Assembly: GCA_034440615.1 (NCBI GenBank)
Contig: JAOTOM010004355.1
Location: 124,001 to 188,000 of the forward strand
Length of the DNA: 64,000 bases
Source: Ashinkailepas kermadecensis
Taxonomy: Eukaryota; Arthropoda; Thecostraca; Neolepadidae
Reading direction: 5' to 3'
Below are positions 35,073-47,225 of this stretch, piece after piece. The position numbers and the translations under genes are program-made. How positions within the stretch are numbered: position 1 is the stretch's first letter; the number at the start of each line of letters is the position of its first letter. Below the pieces are notes generated by a model. That model saw only the letters and a list, made by a program, of their open reading frames with translations, did not search any database and was not told where the DNA came from.

Positions 35073-35750
35073 ATAATTGCTGTGACGAGGGGATCCCGAA
35101 GAAAGACTACCAGCACCTCGGGTACGGGCTCAGACCACTTGGTGACAAAAGCACCACAACGGAATCTAGTCGTTGATATTTCATCATTAATATAAATACA
35201 GGGGTGTGCAAAGATAACCGGGTGTGCAGGCCTTTTGGAGGCATCGGTAGCTGAGAAGCATCGGTAGCTGAGAAGTATCGGTAGCTGAGAAGCAGCACCG
35301 GAGCAGAATCGGTAGCTGAGAAGCAGCACCAACATCGGAGACGCTGCTGTCGACCCATCGGCGACTCCCATCAAGTGACATAGCTTCGCGCTGGATCGGT
35401 TCAGCGTTACACCAACACCGAACATTAGCACCAACCATGCTGAACATGCCGATCATTACCACAGATGATCCAACCATGGTCTCCGATGATTCAACCAAGC
35501 AGGGTTGGCCACCGTCCTGGTTAGCACACGGTTACTACATTGGTTACCATACGGTTACCACCCCATGGTTACCACACCAGACAGACCACAGCTGTGGTCA
35601 CGGCACTCGTGAGACCGGAGCGCCTGCACCGACGAGACATTGCCCAGCGCGGCCGGGGATCGCCAACATCGCCGACTGTTTTGATCACCATGGTTTTCAT
35701 GAATCATAACTAAGGCGAACACACACGGTATCACTAGATTTATGACAGAA
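35073..35750 (+). other. 3' flank of copy 4
   Basis: Contains expanded copies of the 16-bp AGCATCGGTAGCTGAG motif (35245-35315), the shared landmarks, a few 14-bp GGTTACCACACCAT-type units near 35540-35580, and a distal part (CACCGACGAGACA to TGGTTTTCATGAATC) that matches 63510-63600. Confidence 0.75.
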
Positions 35751-35959
35751 CAAAACTGTTTCTGTCCCGTGTTTTAGGCTTTGCTGAATTCCAACCATGA
35801 CAGCTCTATGTATGAGTGAAAATATGTAAATATCCCAAATGATCCTCCAGGCACAATTCAATGATGGGTTAACATTCTAAGATGAAACATGTGAAAAATT
35901 AAATACCTATACAACTCGTCTCGTTGACACGTTTTGGATGGCATCTAGAGGGAACCTTT

Positions 35960-36300
35960 CTTTTTAAATAAATTTGGTTCGAATTCTTGCTGGGCTGGCT
36001 TTATGGGACAGAGCACTGCTGCTAAGCAGAGCTAGTTGCGTGGACCTTGACCCCACCACCCGGTCCACTAATTCCAGTTCACCGGCAGAATTTTGACCTG
36101 AGAGTTTAACGTGCTGTGAATGCACCGACACGGCCGCCCCGGTAGCTCGCACCCGGCCTTATCTGCCAGTTTCCAACTGACCCTACCAGCCAGGGTCTAA
36201 ATACGAGCCCGCAAAGCTATTCGAACCTGTCTTGCCAGGAAAAGGAAGACCAATGCAGGCCAGCGGTCTAACCAACTGAGTTACCGAGGTGGCTGTCCGG
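35960..36300 (-). mobile_element. tRNA-derived SINE, second copy
   Basis: Same family as 2480-2805: the A box is conserved (reverse complement of about 36268-36285), the B box degenerate near 36205-36222. Just beyond its head lies a GTT run (36309-36327) that begins another unidentified repeat. Confidence 0.75.
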
Positions 36301-36459
36301 CTCTGAAGCTGTTGTTGTTGTTGTTGAGTGAGTTTGCCCAGCCTGCCACCGTCAGGTGATATCGGCTGTTTTTATGTGTTTTATAGATGAGATGACAGAG
36401 GTGGTCCGGACGGTGCCGTAAGGGGTGTAGAATGGGGGTGTGTCGGTCATCGCCGTTCG

Positions 36460-36560
36460 TTTTAACACTCACACTGGAGGAGGGGGGGCAAAATCCGCCG
36501 ACCCCTCCGGTTTTTCGTACATAACTGCAGATTTTACCGGTCGATATAGTCGGCCGATCT
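36460..36560. mobile_element. Left end of piggyBac-type element
   Basis: TTAA followed by CACTCACACTGGAGG and a G-run, then text matching 30660-30720. It is the same family as 30618-31543. No right end was found before the R2-like LINE, so it is truncated. Confidence 0.65.
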
Positions 36561-37216
36561 CGGCGGAAGTGCAACACCAGGCCAACCCATGGCAGGGCAG
36601 GAGAAAACCAAAAAATCCCGCCAAAGTTAAAAAATCAGTTCAATATTCTGTTCCACATGTCGGGGACGTATCAGACATTAAGCTGATGAGAACAGATTAC
36701 TATTTTATTGAAGACATATTTAGACACAGTTGCGATTATAAGCCAATGAATATGTCACGTGGCCGGCACCAGACCCGCGACGGGACAGCCACGTTGCCCA
36801 CCGTCCCGGGGCTCAGCCCACGGGATGGCGGGGGACCGCATCACAGCCCACGTGGGCTTATTACACTCACAAGGTACAGGGCCAACGCAGGGTCCCGGTG
36901 GTATGCCACTGGTCGGCCCTGCCAGCCGACAGCATCGAGAGTGCCCCGAGGGGCACTTCGGGTGTACGAGGCGTACTGCGTCACGTGCTTGCTGGTAGAG
37001 GCACATACGTGATACCCCATGCCCGGGGCGGCTCTGGTACCGTGTCCGGTAGGATGCGGCCGCCCGCGCTGCCACCGCCACCACCCAGCGTTGGGTAGGG
37101 AAGGGCCGACCGGGCACGCTGATTGGCTCCCGGCCCCCGCCGTGACAACGGCCGACCCGTCACTCTGACGTCACCGGCACAGCCACAGGGACGGCGTCAG
37201 TTCATCCGTCCAGCCA
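36561..37216. other. No gene recognised; GC-rich stretch
   Basis: The part from about 36760 is GC-rich with several overlapping open frames on both strands, none with a motif I recognise. It may be LINE-derived. Confidence 0.35.
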
Positions 37217-37345
37217 AGGCCATATAGTCAGGTATGGTCACCAGATGATTTGAACGCTTCGGACTGATTGATCGTGACGTCACAAGTTCGATGTAGCCCG
37301 ATTCCTATGCTGTACAGGGAGCTGCTGCGATTTCCGAAAAAAAAC
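37217..37345. repeat. Short dispersed repeat (also at 25095-25225)
   Basis: Second copy of the 130-base repeat, next to the 3' end of the R2-like LINE. Whether it is the LINE 3' UTR or an independent insertion cannot be settled here. Confidence 0.7.
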
Positions 37346-37378
37346 CTTGCGTTCAACCGCCGTCAGTGCCGTGGCAGA

Positions 37379-38836
37379 TCAGTCGTGCTGGCGGTGACCA
37401 GTGATGTGTTCCATGTACAGATCTCTGGACCACCGCAATGTCGCTCTCACCAGTTTCCACATTAGCTTGACGTACGCCACGCTCACGCGGAGCATGCTCA
37501 CGCACCATGCTCACGCGCCATGCTTCTCGTTGCCCTTAAGCCAGGTGCCGAGAGAGCCGACCATCAGGGCTTGCACGGAGGCAGTCCTACCTTGCCGACG
37601 CAGCTGCTCTACCAGGCCGACATATTTGGCAATCTTGGCCTCGGAAGCTGCACTGAGGGCGTCCAGCCGATTCTCAAAGGGGACGGTAACGTCCACCAGT
37701 GAGACGTGGCTGCCTTGTGTCACCACCAGGTCCGGGCGTAGAGCGGACTCCAGTCCCGGCACCCGGCGGTTGACACGAACCAACGTGCCGGCACCCTTCG
37801 GCACTGCCACCTGGAGGCGGGCCAAGATGGCGTCGTGACGCCGCTGGATGGCAGCACTATGCGGCCAGCAGTGACACAGCACGTGCGGCAGCGTCTCCCT
37901 GACGTAACCACAGCGGCGATAGCGCTTGTCGGCGCCGTCGTCGTGTTTGTACCCGTTCTGGGTAACAGGCACAGACGGGCGCGGTGCACGAAGCGCCACT
38001 CCGCGAAGCGGGTGTAGGTCCCGTTATAAGTATAATGGAAGCTAATCGGCTGATCCGCCACGCAGGACATCACTTTGCCCTGCGCTGGTTTAGCGGTCAG
38101 GTCACTGAAGGCCCGCATCCTGACTGCCGCGCGCACGTCACGGGCCTCGTGGCGGGGCTCCACCAGCTTGACCCCCACGTGTGGTTTGGGTACGGGGCCA
38201 GCAGGGTGCCACGTCAGCGCGATGGTGTTGGACAGTGCGCGCGTCGCGACGCGCGCACGGGTGAACCGGGAGGAGACGTCCGCACCGTCGCGCGTCGCCG
38301 TTTAGATATGCGGTGATGTCGGCCGGCTGGGTTCGCGGCCGATACGACGCCGGACAACACGGTCCAGCTCCTCGGCCGCCAGCCGAGCCACCTGTGGGTC
38401 TCAGGAGTTGAGCAACTTTAAGCAGGGACTTTGAGTACGCCCTTGATGCACCACCGTCAGTGACTTGTCAAAGTGACGCATTGGAGTCTTGGGCAGCACT
38501 CCCAGGCGCAGGCTGTGCGTGAGACTGGGCATAATGAACGTCCGTATCACGTCCAGCTTCTACCAGGGCGCTAGTGTCTAGTCCAGCAGTCGCGCAGCGT
38601 CCCTGCGCGTGTCTGCCAGCACCTGCAGCGGTGGAGCCGACATACGGGTATGGCCGACAGGGCGGCCCAAGTAGCGGTACGCAGCGTCCCGCGCGATGGC
38701 CGGCAACGGGGCACCACACAAGGTGGCGCCTGCCGGGGCTGGTTATGCCACCGACAGCAGGGCCGACTTCTCCGGCTTGGGGCTGATGCCACACCATCGG
38801 CGCAGCGCTCAAGCAGTGTCATGATTGGCTGCACGT
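37379..38836 (-). pseudogene. R2-like LINE, 3' part (RT end, CCHC, RLE endonuclease)
   Basis: Minus-strand reading continues the RT found at 45367-46290: PIMTLLERCADGV follows the catalytic segment in frame once the hAT insertion is removed. Further on are a zinc-binding segment (RRCGYVRETLPHVLCHC) and a restriction-like endonuclease core (RPDLVV, then VDVTVPFE), the order that defines R2-type LINEs. After frame breaks the C-terminus ends RWSRDLYMEHITGHRQHD with TGA at 37381-37379. Several shifts make it nonfunctional. R2 itself targets 28S rDNA; none is visible here, so this is a non-rDNA relative or a displaced copy. Confidence 0.8.
38235..38258. other. Perfect 24-base palindrome
   Basis: A GC-only self-complementary sequence (arm GTGCGCGCGTCG) within the R2-like relic. 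It could extrude a hairpin; no function is inferred. Confidence 0.85.
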
Positions 38837-39164
38837 CCTCTGTCCAGTGGCGTCGCCACGAAATTCTTCCAGGGGGGGCAAGGTCGAAAGGGGGCCTCCT
38901 GTTCCCCGAAAGGGGGCCTCCATTGTGTTAGGGTCTCATATTGTTTTTAGGCTCTTATACTATGGTTCGAGGATGGGGAACATGATTTCATATTGGTTTT
39001 TGTTTGTTCTTGGCATGGTGCATCATTTACTCAAAACGCAATAGCACTAATCATTTTCGCGGAAAACTGGGCCATACCAGGGTATAAATAAATAATATTT
39101 GGATAAATACATAAGTGCCAAAACAAACCATCGTCTCAATGCTTTCTCGAATCTTCCCGCTGGC

Positions 39165-39440
39165 CTCTAGATTGCAGCGAGCTGGCGGGGCTGGTGCGAA
39201 GCATATCTTACAGATATCTGCCATTGATGAACCCACTTTTAAGTCCTCCAAGTCTAACTGAATATAGCTAGATTCATCACTACTGATATTTATTCCCACC
39301 AGCTTGATGTCATAAGCAAAGCTTGAACGACCATTTCTCAGTCCAAGGACGACAATTTCGTAAAGCTGACAACGAGAAGTGGATTGCATTGGGTTTTTTA
39401 GCGTCCTCTTAGGAATTTGTTTATTTTCATAACATTTGGT
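39165..39440 (-). pseudogene. CR1 RT relic within hAT copy B
   Basis: Equivalent to 10915-11250. The minus-strand translation retains DIKLVGI and SSYIQLDLEDLK, comparable to the CR1 region near 53130-53200. Confidence 0.65.
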
Positions 39441-40139
39441 GCTGGCTGCAAGGCACCTGTCACACGAGCTAAAATATATCCTCAGCGAATAAATTCACGG
39501 CAAGAACAAGCATTGAACACCAATGCATCAATGACAATGCAACAATGCAACAATGTCAGTACGTACATAATCCAAGCCTTCAAATTTCACGCCGTCACGC
39601 CCATCGTTTTCGCTGCGCTGTACCGTTTTGTAAATGACGTTGAGAAGGTATGGAAGCTGGGAAGCTCTAATCATGCAGACTGTAATAACAGAAAAGAAGT
39701 TTGTTGGAAGAAAATGCATTTAAAAACATCATTCATCCCAGTTCATATGGGGCATGGATGTTGTATTGTATGCTTATGAGGGGTAATTTGTCCCCTCAAT
39801 GTTGGCTTTTCCCCATGGGCGTATGTTTCGGAAAATTATTGAGGGACCAGTGGAGTACCTATATTTGCGTCAAGCAGGAGGGGGCAAACGGATTTGCAGG
39901 GGGGGGGCACGTACGCCCATTAAAAAGTTAAACTTGGATTTCGACCGCTATTTTGTCAAAGAGTACATTTCGAAATAATATAATTAGTCATCAACTAAAT
40001 TGTCCTGTGGAGGGGCCTAATCTATCTATGGTTTCTGATTGGTCGGATTTCAACCCTAACTCCACCACTCAGTTCTAAGGTTTTTTTTGGTATCCCTTGA
40101 TAAGTTACCGCACACTGCTGAAATTACACCTATACCACA

Positions 40140-40960
40140 AACCCGGATCGGTATCCCAAAAAATCAAACTGGAGCCCTCCAAAAAAGGACAGATTCCAAC
40201 AAATAAATGTCCGGGTCAGGAAAATGGCTCTGTTGCACCAAACATTTTTTTATCAGATGCCTTCAAAAATTGCGTATGACACCGAAAAGCATACCGGATC
40301 TCGAAAAATCGAGGTGGGATACAAAAACATGGCGTCAGAGGTTCGAAAAATCAGGCCGGGATTCGGACTTTAAAAAAACCCAGAAAAGATCCACAAAAAT
40401 CGCGTTGAGCCCAGAAAGCTGGCGTTGGGTCTCCGGAACCACGCGCCTGGGCGCGATAAGTCGCGCTGGGACCCATAAAAAATCGCACCGAAGCCCCAAA
40501 ATCATACTGGGGCCCCACAAATGTTCGTCAGAAGCCCCAAATATACACAGCGGGACCCTAAGAGTACAACGGTGCCAGAAAGTACAACTCACCCTCCAAA
40601 GCGCACAGAGTCTCCCAAAAAGCCATAGGGCCTTAAAACATGCGTTGCAGCCCTAAATAAACATACCGGGAGCTCTAAGAAAAATACACTGCAAGCTCGC
40701 AAGGCGCACAGGGGCCATGAGAACGCACAAGGGCCTGGAAAAGAGGCTGGGGCCACAAAAGGCAACATGGTTCCAAAACGTACAAAACGACCGGGAGCTA
40801 GATAAACACATCGGGATCTTCGAAAACGCCCCGACACGTAAAAAATACTCGGTGCACAAAAAAAACACAACAAGGCCCTAAAACGAGCAGGGTTTAGAAG
40901 ATGTATTAGGCCCATAACTTCAAAGTAAAATGTATTACCCACCACTTTAAAATACAAAAT
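40140..40960 (-). repeat. Inverted arm of 21-bp array, left
   Basis: Reverse-complement match to 41400-42075; for example 40310-40480 reads as the inverse of 41830-42000 (GAGGTGGGATACAAAAACAT shared). Copy A lacks this arm at the same place, so it arose in copy B after the two separated. Confidence 0.85.
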
Positions 40961-41289
40961 TTTACAATTTCAGGCATTCCAGTTCATAGCACCCGGTCGC
41001 CACGACGGCAACGTCAGTGCTCGTGCACACCCATTTTTCGTATTCGGTGCATTCGCCACACTTCGTGCGATGCTATGGTTTCTGCTAGGCCTTCTGCGTT
41101 TTCCTAATTGCTGCCACATGATAGACTTGCGCCATATTTGGCGTGATGGAATGATTCGCATGGGCGTTCGCTTCGAAAAGTCGATTGATTAAATTCGATC
41201 ATTAGTTTCCTACTTCCCACATTTTCTGGTAGTTATGAAATGCGGTTTCCGATGAGCTTTGATGCACTTCATATCTTTGCTGCTATCCT

Positions 41290-44200
41290 CCCAGATTGGA
41301 TACCGAACCGAGGCCAAGCCTCGGCGTTCTTTTTTGGACTCGTTGCGTCTTTCTTGGTCTATGATTGTGTATTATGGCTCCAATCCATTTTTGTTAGGGG
41401 CCTAAAGCATTTTCGAACCCCCTGCTCGTTTTAGGGTTTGTTGAATTTTTGTGCACCGAGGATTTTTTTTGACGTGTCAGGGCGTTTTCGAAGATCCCGA
41501 TGTGTTTATTTAGCGCCGGTCTTTTTGTTTGCTTTGGAACCATGTTGCGTTTTGCGGCCCCAGCCACCTTTTCAGGCTATTGTGCGTTATCATGACCCCT
41601 GTGTGCCTTGAGAGCTTCCGGTGTATTTGTTAGACCTCCCGGTATGTATATCTATGGCTGCAACGCATGTGTTAAGGCCCTGTCGCTTTTTGTGAGACTG
41701 TGCGCTTTGGAGGGTCAGTTGTATTTTCGGCCCCCGTTGTGCTCTTAGGGTCCCGATGTGTTCATTTTGGGCTTCTGACGCACACTTGTGGGGCCCAAGT
41801 ACAATTTTGTGGCTTTGGTACGATGTTTCTAGGTCCCAGAGTGGCTTATCGCACCCAGGCGCGTGGTTCCGGAGACCCAACCCCAGTTTTCTGGGCTCAA
41901 TACGATTTTGTGAAACTTTTCTGATTTTTTTAAAAGTCCGAATCCCGGACTGATTTCTCGAGCCCTTGGCGCCATGTTTTTGTATCCCACCTCGATTGTT
42001 CGAGATCCGGTTTGTTTTTCGGTGCCGTACGCAATTTGTGAAGGCATCTGATAATATGTTCGGTGCTCCAGAGCCATTTTTTTACCTGGGCATTTAGTTG
42101 TTGGAATCCATCCTTATTTTGGAGGGCTCCAGCTTGATTTGTGTTTGTGTTTGTGGTCACACTGTGCTTACGTGTGGCCCTAGACGGCAATTTCTTAGAG
42201 CCTCAACGGGACTACCGATGGGAATTGTGGGTCCCAAGCGCGATATTTGGGGAGCCCGGTTCGAGTTTGTGCGATGCGTTGTATTTAGCTGTGGCCCCAA
42301 CGCGATTTTGGCGGTTCCTGTCGCAATTTTTCGGGCCTCGGAGCGAGTTTTCCGGGGCTTGCCGTATTTATTTGGAGACCCATACGCGAATTCTGGTGGA
42401 CCGACGTGAATTTTGGAGGCACCAGCGCGATTTTTGAGGCCCCGACACGATTCTTGGGAGCTTATCCCTCTCAGGATGGAGGGGGCATTTGCCCCTTTGA
42501 TATAGCACTGCGGCCACTGAAGGAGTTTTTTTTTCTCCCAGAGTGACATTCCGGTTAAAATTGATTTTGAGGGCAGCTGCAACTTTTGGGGCCCCGGCGC
42601 GACCTTCTGGGCCTCCAGTGTGATTTTCAAGGGCTGCGACGCTACTTTTTTGGGTCCAATGTGATCTTTTGGGCCCCGACGTCATTTGCTTGGATCCCTA
42701 GCACGAGCTATAGCGGCCTCGACACTTTTTGGGGGTCCAATGCGTTTTGGAGGCTTTTGGCGTCATTGTTGGGCCCCCAGAGTGATTATCCATGTCCGGA
42801 TTGTTCTTCGTTGCTCCGGCTTCATTTGTTTTGGTCCCAATGAGACTGTTCGGGCACGGTACGACCTGTTGTGCCCCTGGCATGATTTTCGTGGTCCGGG
42901 CGTGAATTTTTGGTACCCCAGGCTCAGTGTAATTTGCTGGGGCCCCGGCCGGATCTTTTGGGGCCCATATCGTGATTTTAAAATACCCAGACTCGACTCT
43001 TACTACTTCTTAGGGGGTTCTTCTTGCAAATTATAGGCCTCCTGTCGCGTCGTCTCATTTCCTAGAGCCTTTTTACCGGTTTTCGATGTCACCTTGTGTG
43101 TCCTACCCTCCTCCATATTCAATGGTCCTCCTCTCCCGTCTTGGAGGGCCTCCTCTTGCATTCTGGGGCCCCTTTAACATGGCATGGGGCTTCCTCTCAT
43201 CTTCGAGGGGCATTCTCTGCCAAATTAGGGGCCTCTTGCCACGCCTCGTGTGCCTCCTCCTTTATCCTGACAAAGCCTTACCCGTCTTGAGGGATCTTCA
43301 ATTTTGGAAACCTCACCTCCTTCCATACCTGCTATCACTCCCATCTTAAGGGCCTCCTCTCATTTCCTGGGAACTCTTTCCAGTCTTCGGGTCCTCATTT
43401 GGTCCTGGAGACCTACTCCTTCTCGAGTCCGGCAGGTTCCTCATTTCTCTTCTAGAGGCCTTCTTTTTCAAATTAAGGGCCTCCTCTCACGTCTTGGGGG
43501 CCTCCTGCTCTGCGTTCTCCTGCTCTGCGCTCTGGATTCGATCTTTACCCATCTTAGGGGTGGTCTCTTATCTTCTGGTGGACTCCTCTTCTCTCCCAGG
43601 CGCCTCCTCTGCCAAATTACTGGCAACCTTTCCTATCTTAGTGGCCTTGTTATTTCCCGGAGACCTTCTTATCCGTCTTCGAGCCTTCTTTTCCGCTTGG
43701 GAGCCATCTCTCGTATCCAATGGCCTTTCTCTCCTATTTTAGGGGCCTCCTCGTTCATCATGGGGTCTCATTTCCAATCTTGTGTCGTTCTCTTCCGAAT
43801 TAGGTGCCTCCTGCCACGTCTCTGGATCATCCTTTTCTATCTCGGTGGAACAACCTCACCCGTTTGGGGCCTGCTTTTGTGTCTCCGAAACCTCATCTCA
43901 TATCCAATGGCTTCCTTTTCCGTCTTAGGGCCTCCTCTCATATTCTGGGGCCTCCTTTCCGGTGTTGGAGCCTCTTTTGCAATCCTGGTTTCCTCCGTGC
44001 CACTTTAGACACTCTCTTGATTTCTGGGGACCTACCCTCTCCTAGGTGACTCCTTTTTCAAATTAGGGTCCTTCTCTCACGTCATGGGGGCCTCCTTATC
44101 TGTGTCTGGAACCTCATTATCCTCTTAGCAGGGTGCTTTTGCGTCCTAGTCCTAGATTTTCTCTTCCAGGTTCCTCCTCTTCCAAAATATGGGCCTCATC

Positions 44201-45230
44201 TGGCTGGTCTCGGTGGCCTTCTCTTATTCCTGCGGAGACCTTCTTATCCGTCTTGGGGACCCTATTGCGTCCGGAGAAGTCTCCCCTATCAGGTCTTAAT
44301 TTTATATTGCAGGGGCATCCTCTTCCGTCTTGGGGGCCTCGTTTTCCAACTTAAGAATATCCTGCCACCCATCGGAAGCCTTTTCGTCTAACCTGGGTGT
44401 CTTCTTGCCCGTCTCGGTGGCATCCTTTCCGTCCTGAGGGCCTCCTTTTCGTGCTGGGGTCTCCTTTTCGTCCTGGGGCCTCCTTTTCGTCCTGGGGGCT
44501 ACCTTCCTATCTCTGTTCTACGTTTTAGGGGCCTCCTTTTCGTCCTTGGGTGCATCCTTTTCGTTCTAGGGGCCTCCTTTTCGTCCTGGGGCCTCCTTTT
44601 AGTCCTGGGGTCCTCCTCCCAAACTCTGTTCTACGTATTGGGGGCTTCCTTTGCGTTATGGGGCATCCTTTTCGTCCTGGGGGCATCCTTTTCGTCCTGG
44701 GGGCCTCCTTTTCGTCCCGGGGGGCCTCCTTTTCGTCCTGGGGGCCACCTCACAATCCCTGTTCTACGTCTTAGGGGCCTCCTTTTCGTCCTGGGGGCCT
44801 CCTTTTCGTCCTGTGGACCTCATCCAAATCTCTGTTCTACGTCTTGGGGGCATCCTTTTCGTCCTTTGGTGCATCCTTTTCGTCCTGGGGTTGGTTGGTT
44901 GATTGTTGGAGAGTAGGGGCGCATGGACTGCGTCTTTTGTCCTGGGGGCCTCCTTTTCGTCCTGGGGGCCTCCTCCCAATCTCTGTTCTACGTCTTTGGG
45001 CCTCCTTTTCGTCCCGGGGGGCCTCCTTTTCGTCCTGGAGGCCTCCTCCCAATCTCTGTTCTACGTCTTGGCGCCTCCTTTTCGTCATGGGGCCTCCTTT
45101 TCGTCCTGGGGGCCTCCTCCCAATCTCTGTTCTACGTCTCTGATAGAGACCTGATTATATTTCCTGGTGGCCTCGTCAGTCTTGAGGCCTCATTGACAGC
45201 ATGATATTCTGTCCCGTCGGCCTCCTTGCT
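41290..45230 (+). repeat. Degenerate array of about 20-22 bp units (copy B)
   Basis: Colinear with 12220-15190 and longer. From about 44400 the units become much more uniform (GGGGGCCTCCTTTTCGTCCT) with embedded CAATCTCTGTTCTACGTCTT spacers, pointing to recent local expansion at this end. Frames in it are low-complexity and are not annotated as genes. Confidence 0.88.
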
Positions 45231-45366
45231 CACCTTTTTTGGCTGTGCATTTGCGGATAGGGGCCTCCTCAAATTTCAGGGGGCGGCGACCCCCAGTTTC
45301 ACGGCAGGGGGGGCGACTGCCCCCCCCCAACCCTGCCACCCCGGTGGCGACGCCCTTGCCTCTGTC

Positions 45367-46290
45367 GCTGGCATTATGATAGTGAGATCGTCGGCGTACG
45401 CCAGGCACGTCCGCTGGGCGCCATTCAGAGCACGGACCAGGGGCCCCATGCTCCAGTTGAACAGGAGGCCACTGAGGGGGCATCCCTGGCGGACGCCGCG
45501 CTCGTAATGTACGGGGTCGGAGAGCCCGCCGCAGTTTCAGTACCGGGTTGCCGAGCCCTCGCAGAGGTCACGGACGGTACCCAGCACCTCTGCCGGCAGG
45601 CGGAGCAGCTCCAACACCTGCCAGAGGTACGCGTTCGAAACAGAAAGCGCTGGCTAGGTCGATGAAGGCGACGTGACACCCAGCTCCAGTGCGACGGGCT
45701 TTGCTAATGGCGCATGTAATGGAGCAAACGAAATTGTGCTCCAGTACGCCATCAAACCGCCTGAAACCTTTTTGGCTCGGTCTCAGCACGTACCCCATCT
45801 CAGCCCACACGATCATCCGGTCCGTCCACAGCCCGGCGTACAACTTAGCAACCGTCAGCCCGAGCGTCGGTCGGGTCATCGGTCACCAGTTAGCCGCGAC
45901 CTCGAGGTCCCCGCTCTTGTGGAGCAGCACCGTCTCCGACATCTTCCAGCTAGCCGGCACGCGGCTGGCGCGCCGGCACAGCTCGAAGATCTCCCGTAAT
46001 AAGAGGCAGCCGGGGTCTATGGCGCGCCAGGCGGCGTACCGCAGCCCGTCTGAGCCGGGCGCCGTGTTGGCCGTACGCCGCAGTCGCCGCTTCACCTCGT
46101 CGTGGGTGAAGGGCTCCTGCAGCGTCAGGCAGTCTGGCGCAGGCGTCAGTTCGGGTACGTCAGCCGGCCTGGCGTCCCAGAGACAGGCGCCGGCCACTGG
46201 CGCAGCGAAGTGGGCGGTCAGTCGGTCGGAAGACAACGGAAACTGTGACGATTCATCGCCCAGGAGATCCACGCACCACCTTCACCCGGT
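45367..46290 (-). pseudogene. R2-like LINE, RT part
   Basis: The minus strand gives TANTAPGSDGLRYAAWRAID (early RT), then after a shift GFRRFDGVLEHN and VAFIDLASAF (motif A), and in a third frame RGVRQGCPLSGLLFNWS (motif B) and YADDL (motif C). At least three shifts and one stop break it. It continues at 37379-38836 beyond the hAT insertion. The start is truncated near 46290. Confidence 0.82.
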
Positions 46291-46792
46291 TCAGCGAAGC
46301 ACTGTAAACATTTTGAACACGTATAGGTTTAATCCAGCTATCAAAAACAGCACCCTATACATTGCTACGGCAACCATCTTTTGAGTACTTCTATCAAGGT
46401 ACCTCCTTCTGGATACTTATTTACCCAGGAAAATACACCCTTGTGTGTTAGCGCTGAAGGACTATCTGTACACCCTACCTGCTATTTAGAGGTAAAATAT
46501 ACATCAATACAAACCAATGCATGCCAAAAATAGTGTACCATGGGAGTCTGTCAAAAACGAGGACCTGTAGGGTACTAAATGGAAGCGTACTTTTCGTAGC
46601 AACCCCCCCCCCCCCCCCCCCCCTCCCGCCCCCAAGAAAAAAGTAACTAATTTGCACCCGAAGGTACCATTTACACGACAATAATGGGGTTTAAAGTATG
46701 GGGTTTTAAAGTAAAACACATTCACTAACACATGTATTTGGAACACAACGGTGTCCATAGGCCGAAGCTTTCAACTTTACCTGTTCGTTCTC
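46291..46792. other. No gene recognised; C-run
   Basis: Contains a 20-base C-run near 46603-46622. Nothing else was seen. Confidence 0.4.
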
Positions 46793-47225
46793 CTAGCTGG
46801 CTATGGCTACGGCTTTAAAAGGAACGAAATATCCTTGTTTGGCGTTTTGCTGCCATCGTCCACACCGATCGCGTACTTCTGAAAGTAGTGCAAATTTTTC
46901 GAGTTCATTTTCTGGAATTCTATGTGAAAAACAAGGTGGGCCAAGACCAAGGCAGTCATCGCTTCGGCACCAGAGGATGCTTCGTAGATGTCGTGTATCT
47001 CTCGTCCAACCGTCAACCCGAGCGGGTACCGAGTGGATCCGCGCGTCGCATAGTGTTCTTGCACCAGACGGGAGCCGAGATACAGGCTGGATGGTGTTTT
47101 GTTCTCTCCTTCCCACTCGGCGTACACTGTTTTCCTGGCATGGACAAGTGATAGGCAAAGGCCTGCTCCATTTTGTCCCACTGTTCGAGCCATGCAGGAT
47201 GCTGAGGACGGCGGATGAATGACAT
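46793..47225 (-). other. Overlapping unrecognised frames
   Basis: Three minus-strand frames of 70-128 codons overlap here (one reads MARTVGQNGAGLCLSLVHAR). I recognise no domain. It may be the remains of one gene with frameshifts or chance openness in a GC-balanced repeat. Confidence 0.25.

Larger units (their letters stand above)
38845..45358 (+). mobile_element. hAT element copy B inserted in R2-like LINE
   Basis: Starts CAGTGGCGTCGCCAC and ends, in reverse complement, CAAGGGCGTCGCCAC (13 of 15 identical). CCTCTGTC flanks it at 38837-38844 and 45359-45366, an exact 8-bp duplication. Removing one duplication and the element restores the LINE frame through YADDLTIIMPATEDVQPI. The 6514-bp interior holds a CR1 relic, an inverted duplication and a long degenerate array, but no transposase. 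It is the complete counterpart of copy A. Confidence 0.9.

Noticed and set aside
43304..44008. 234-codon frame rich in Ser, Leu and Pro
   Set aside because: It lies entirely within the degenerate 21-bp array and is not kept in the colinear copy A.
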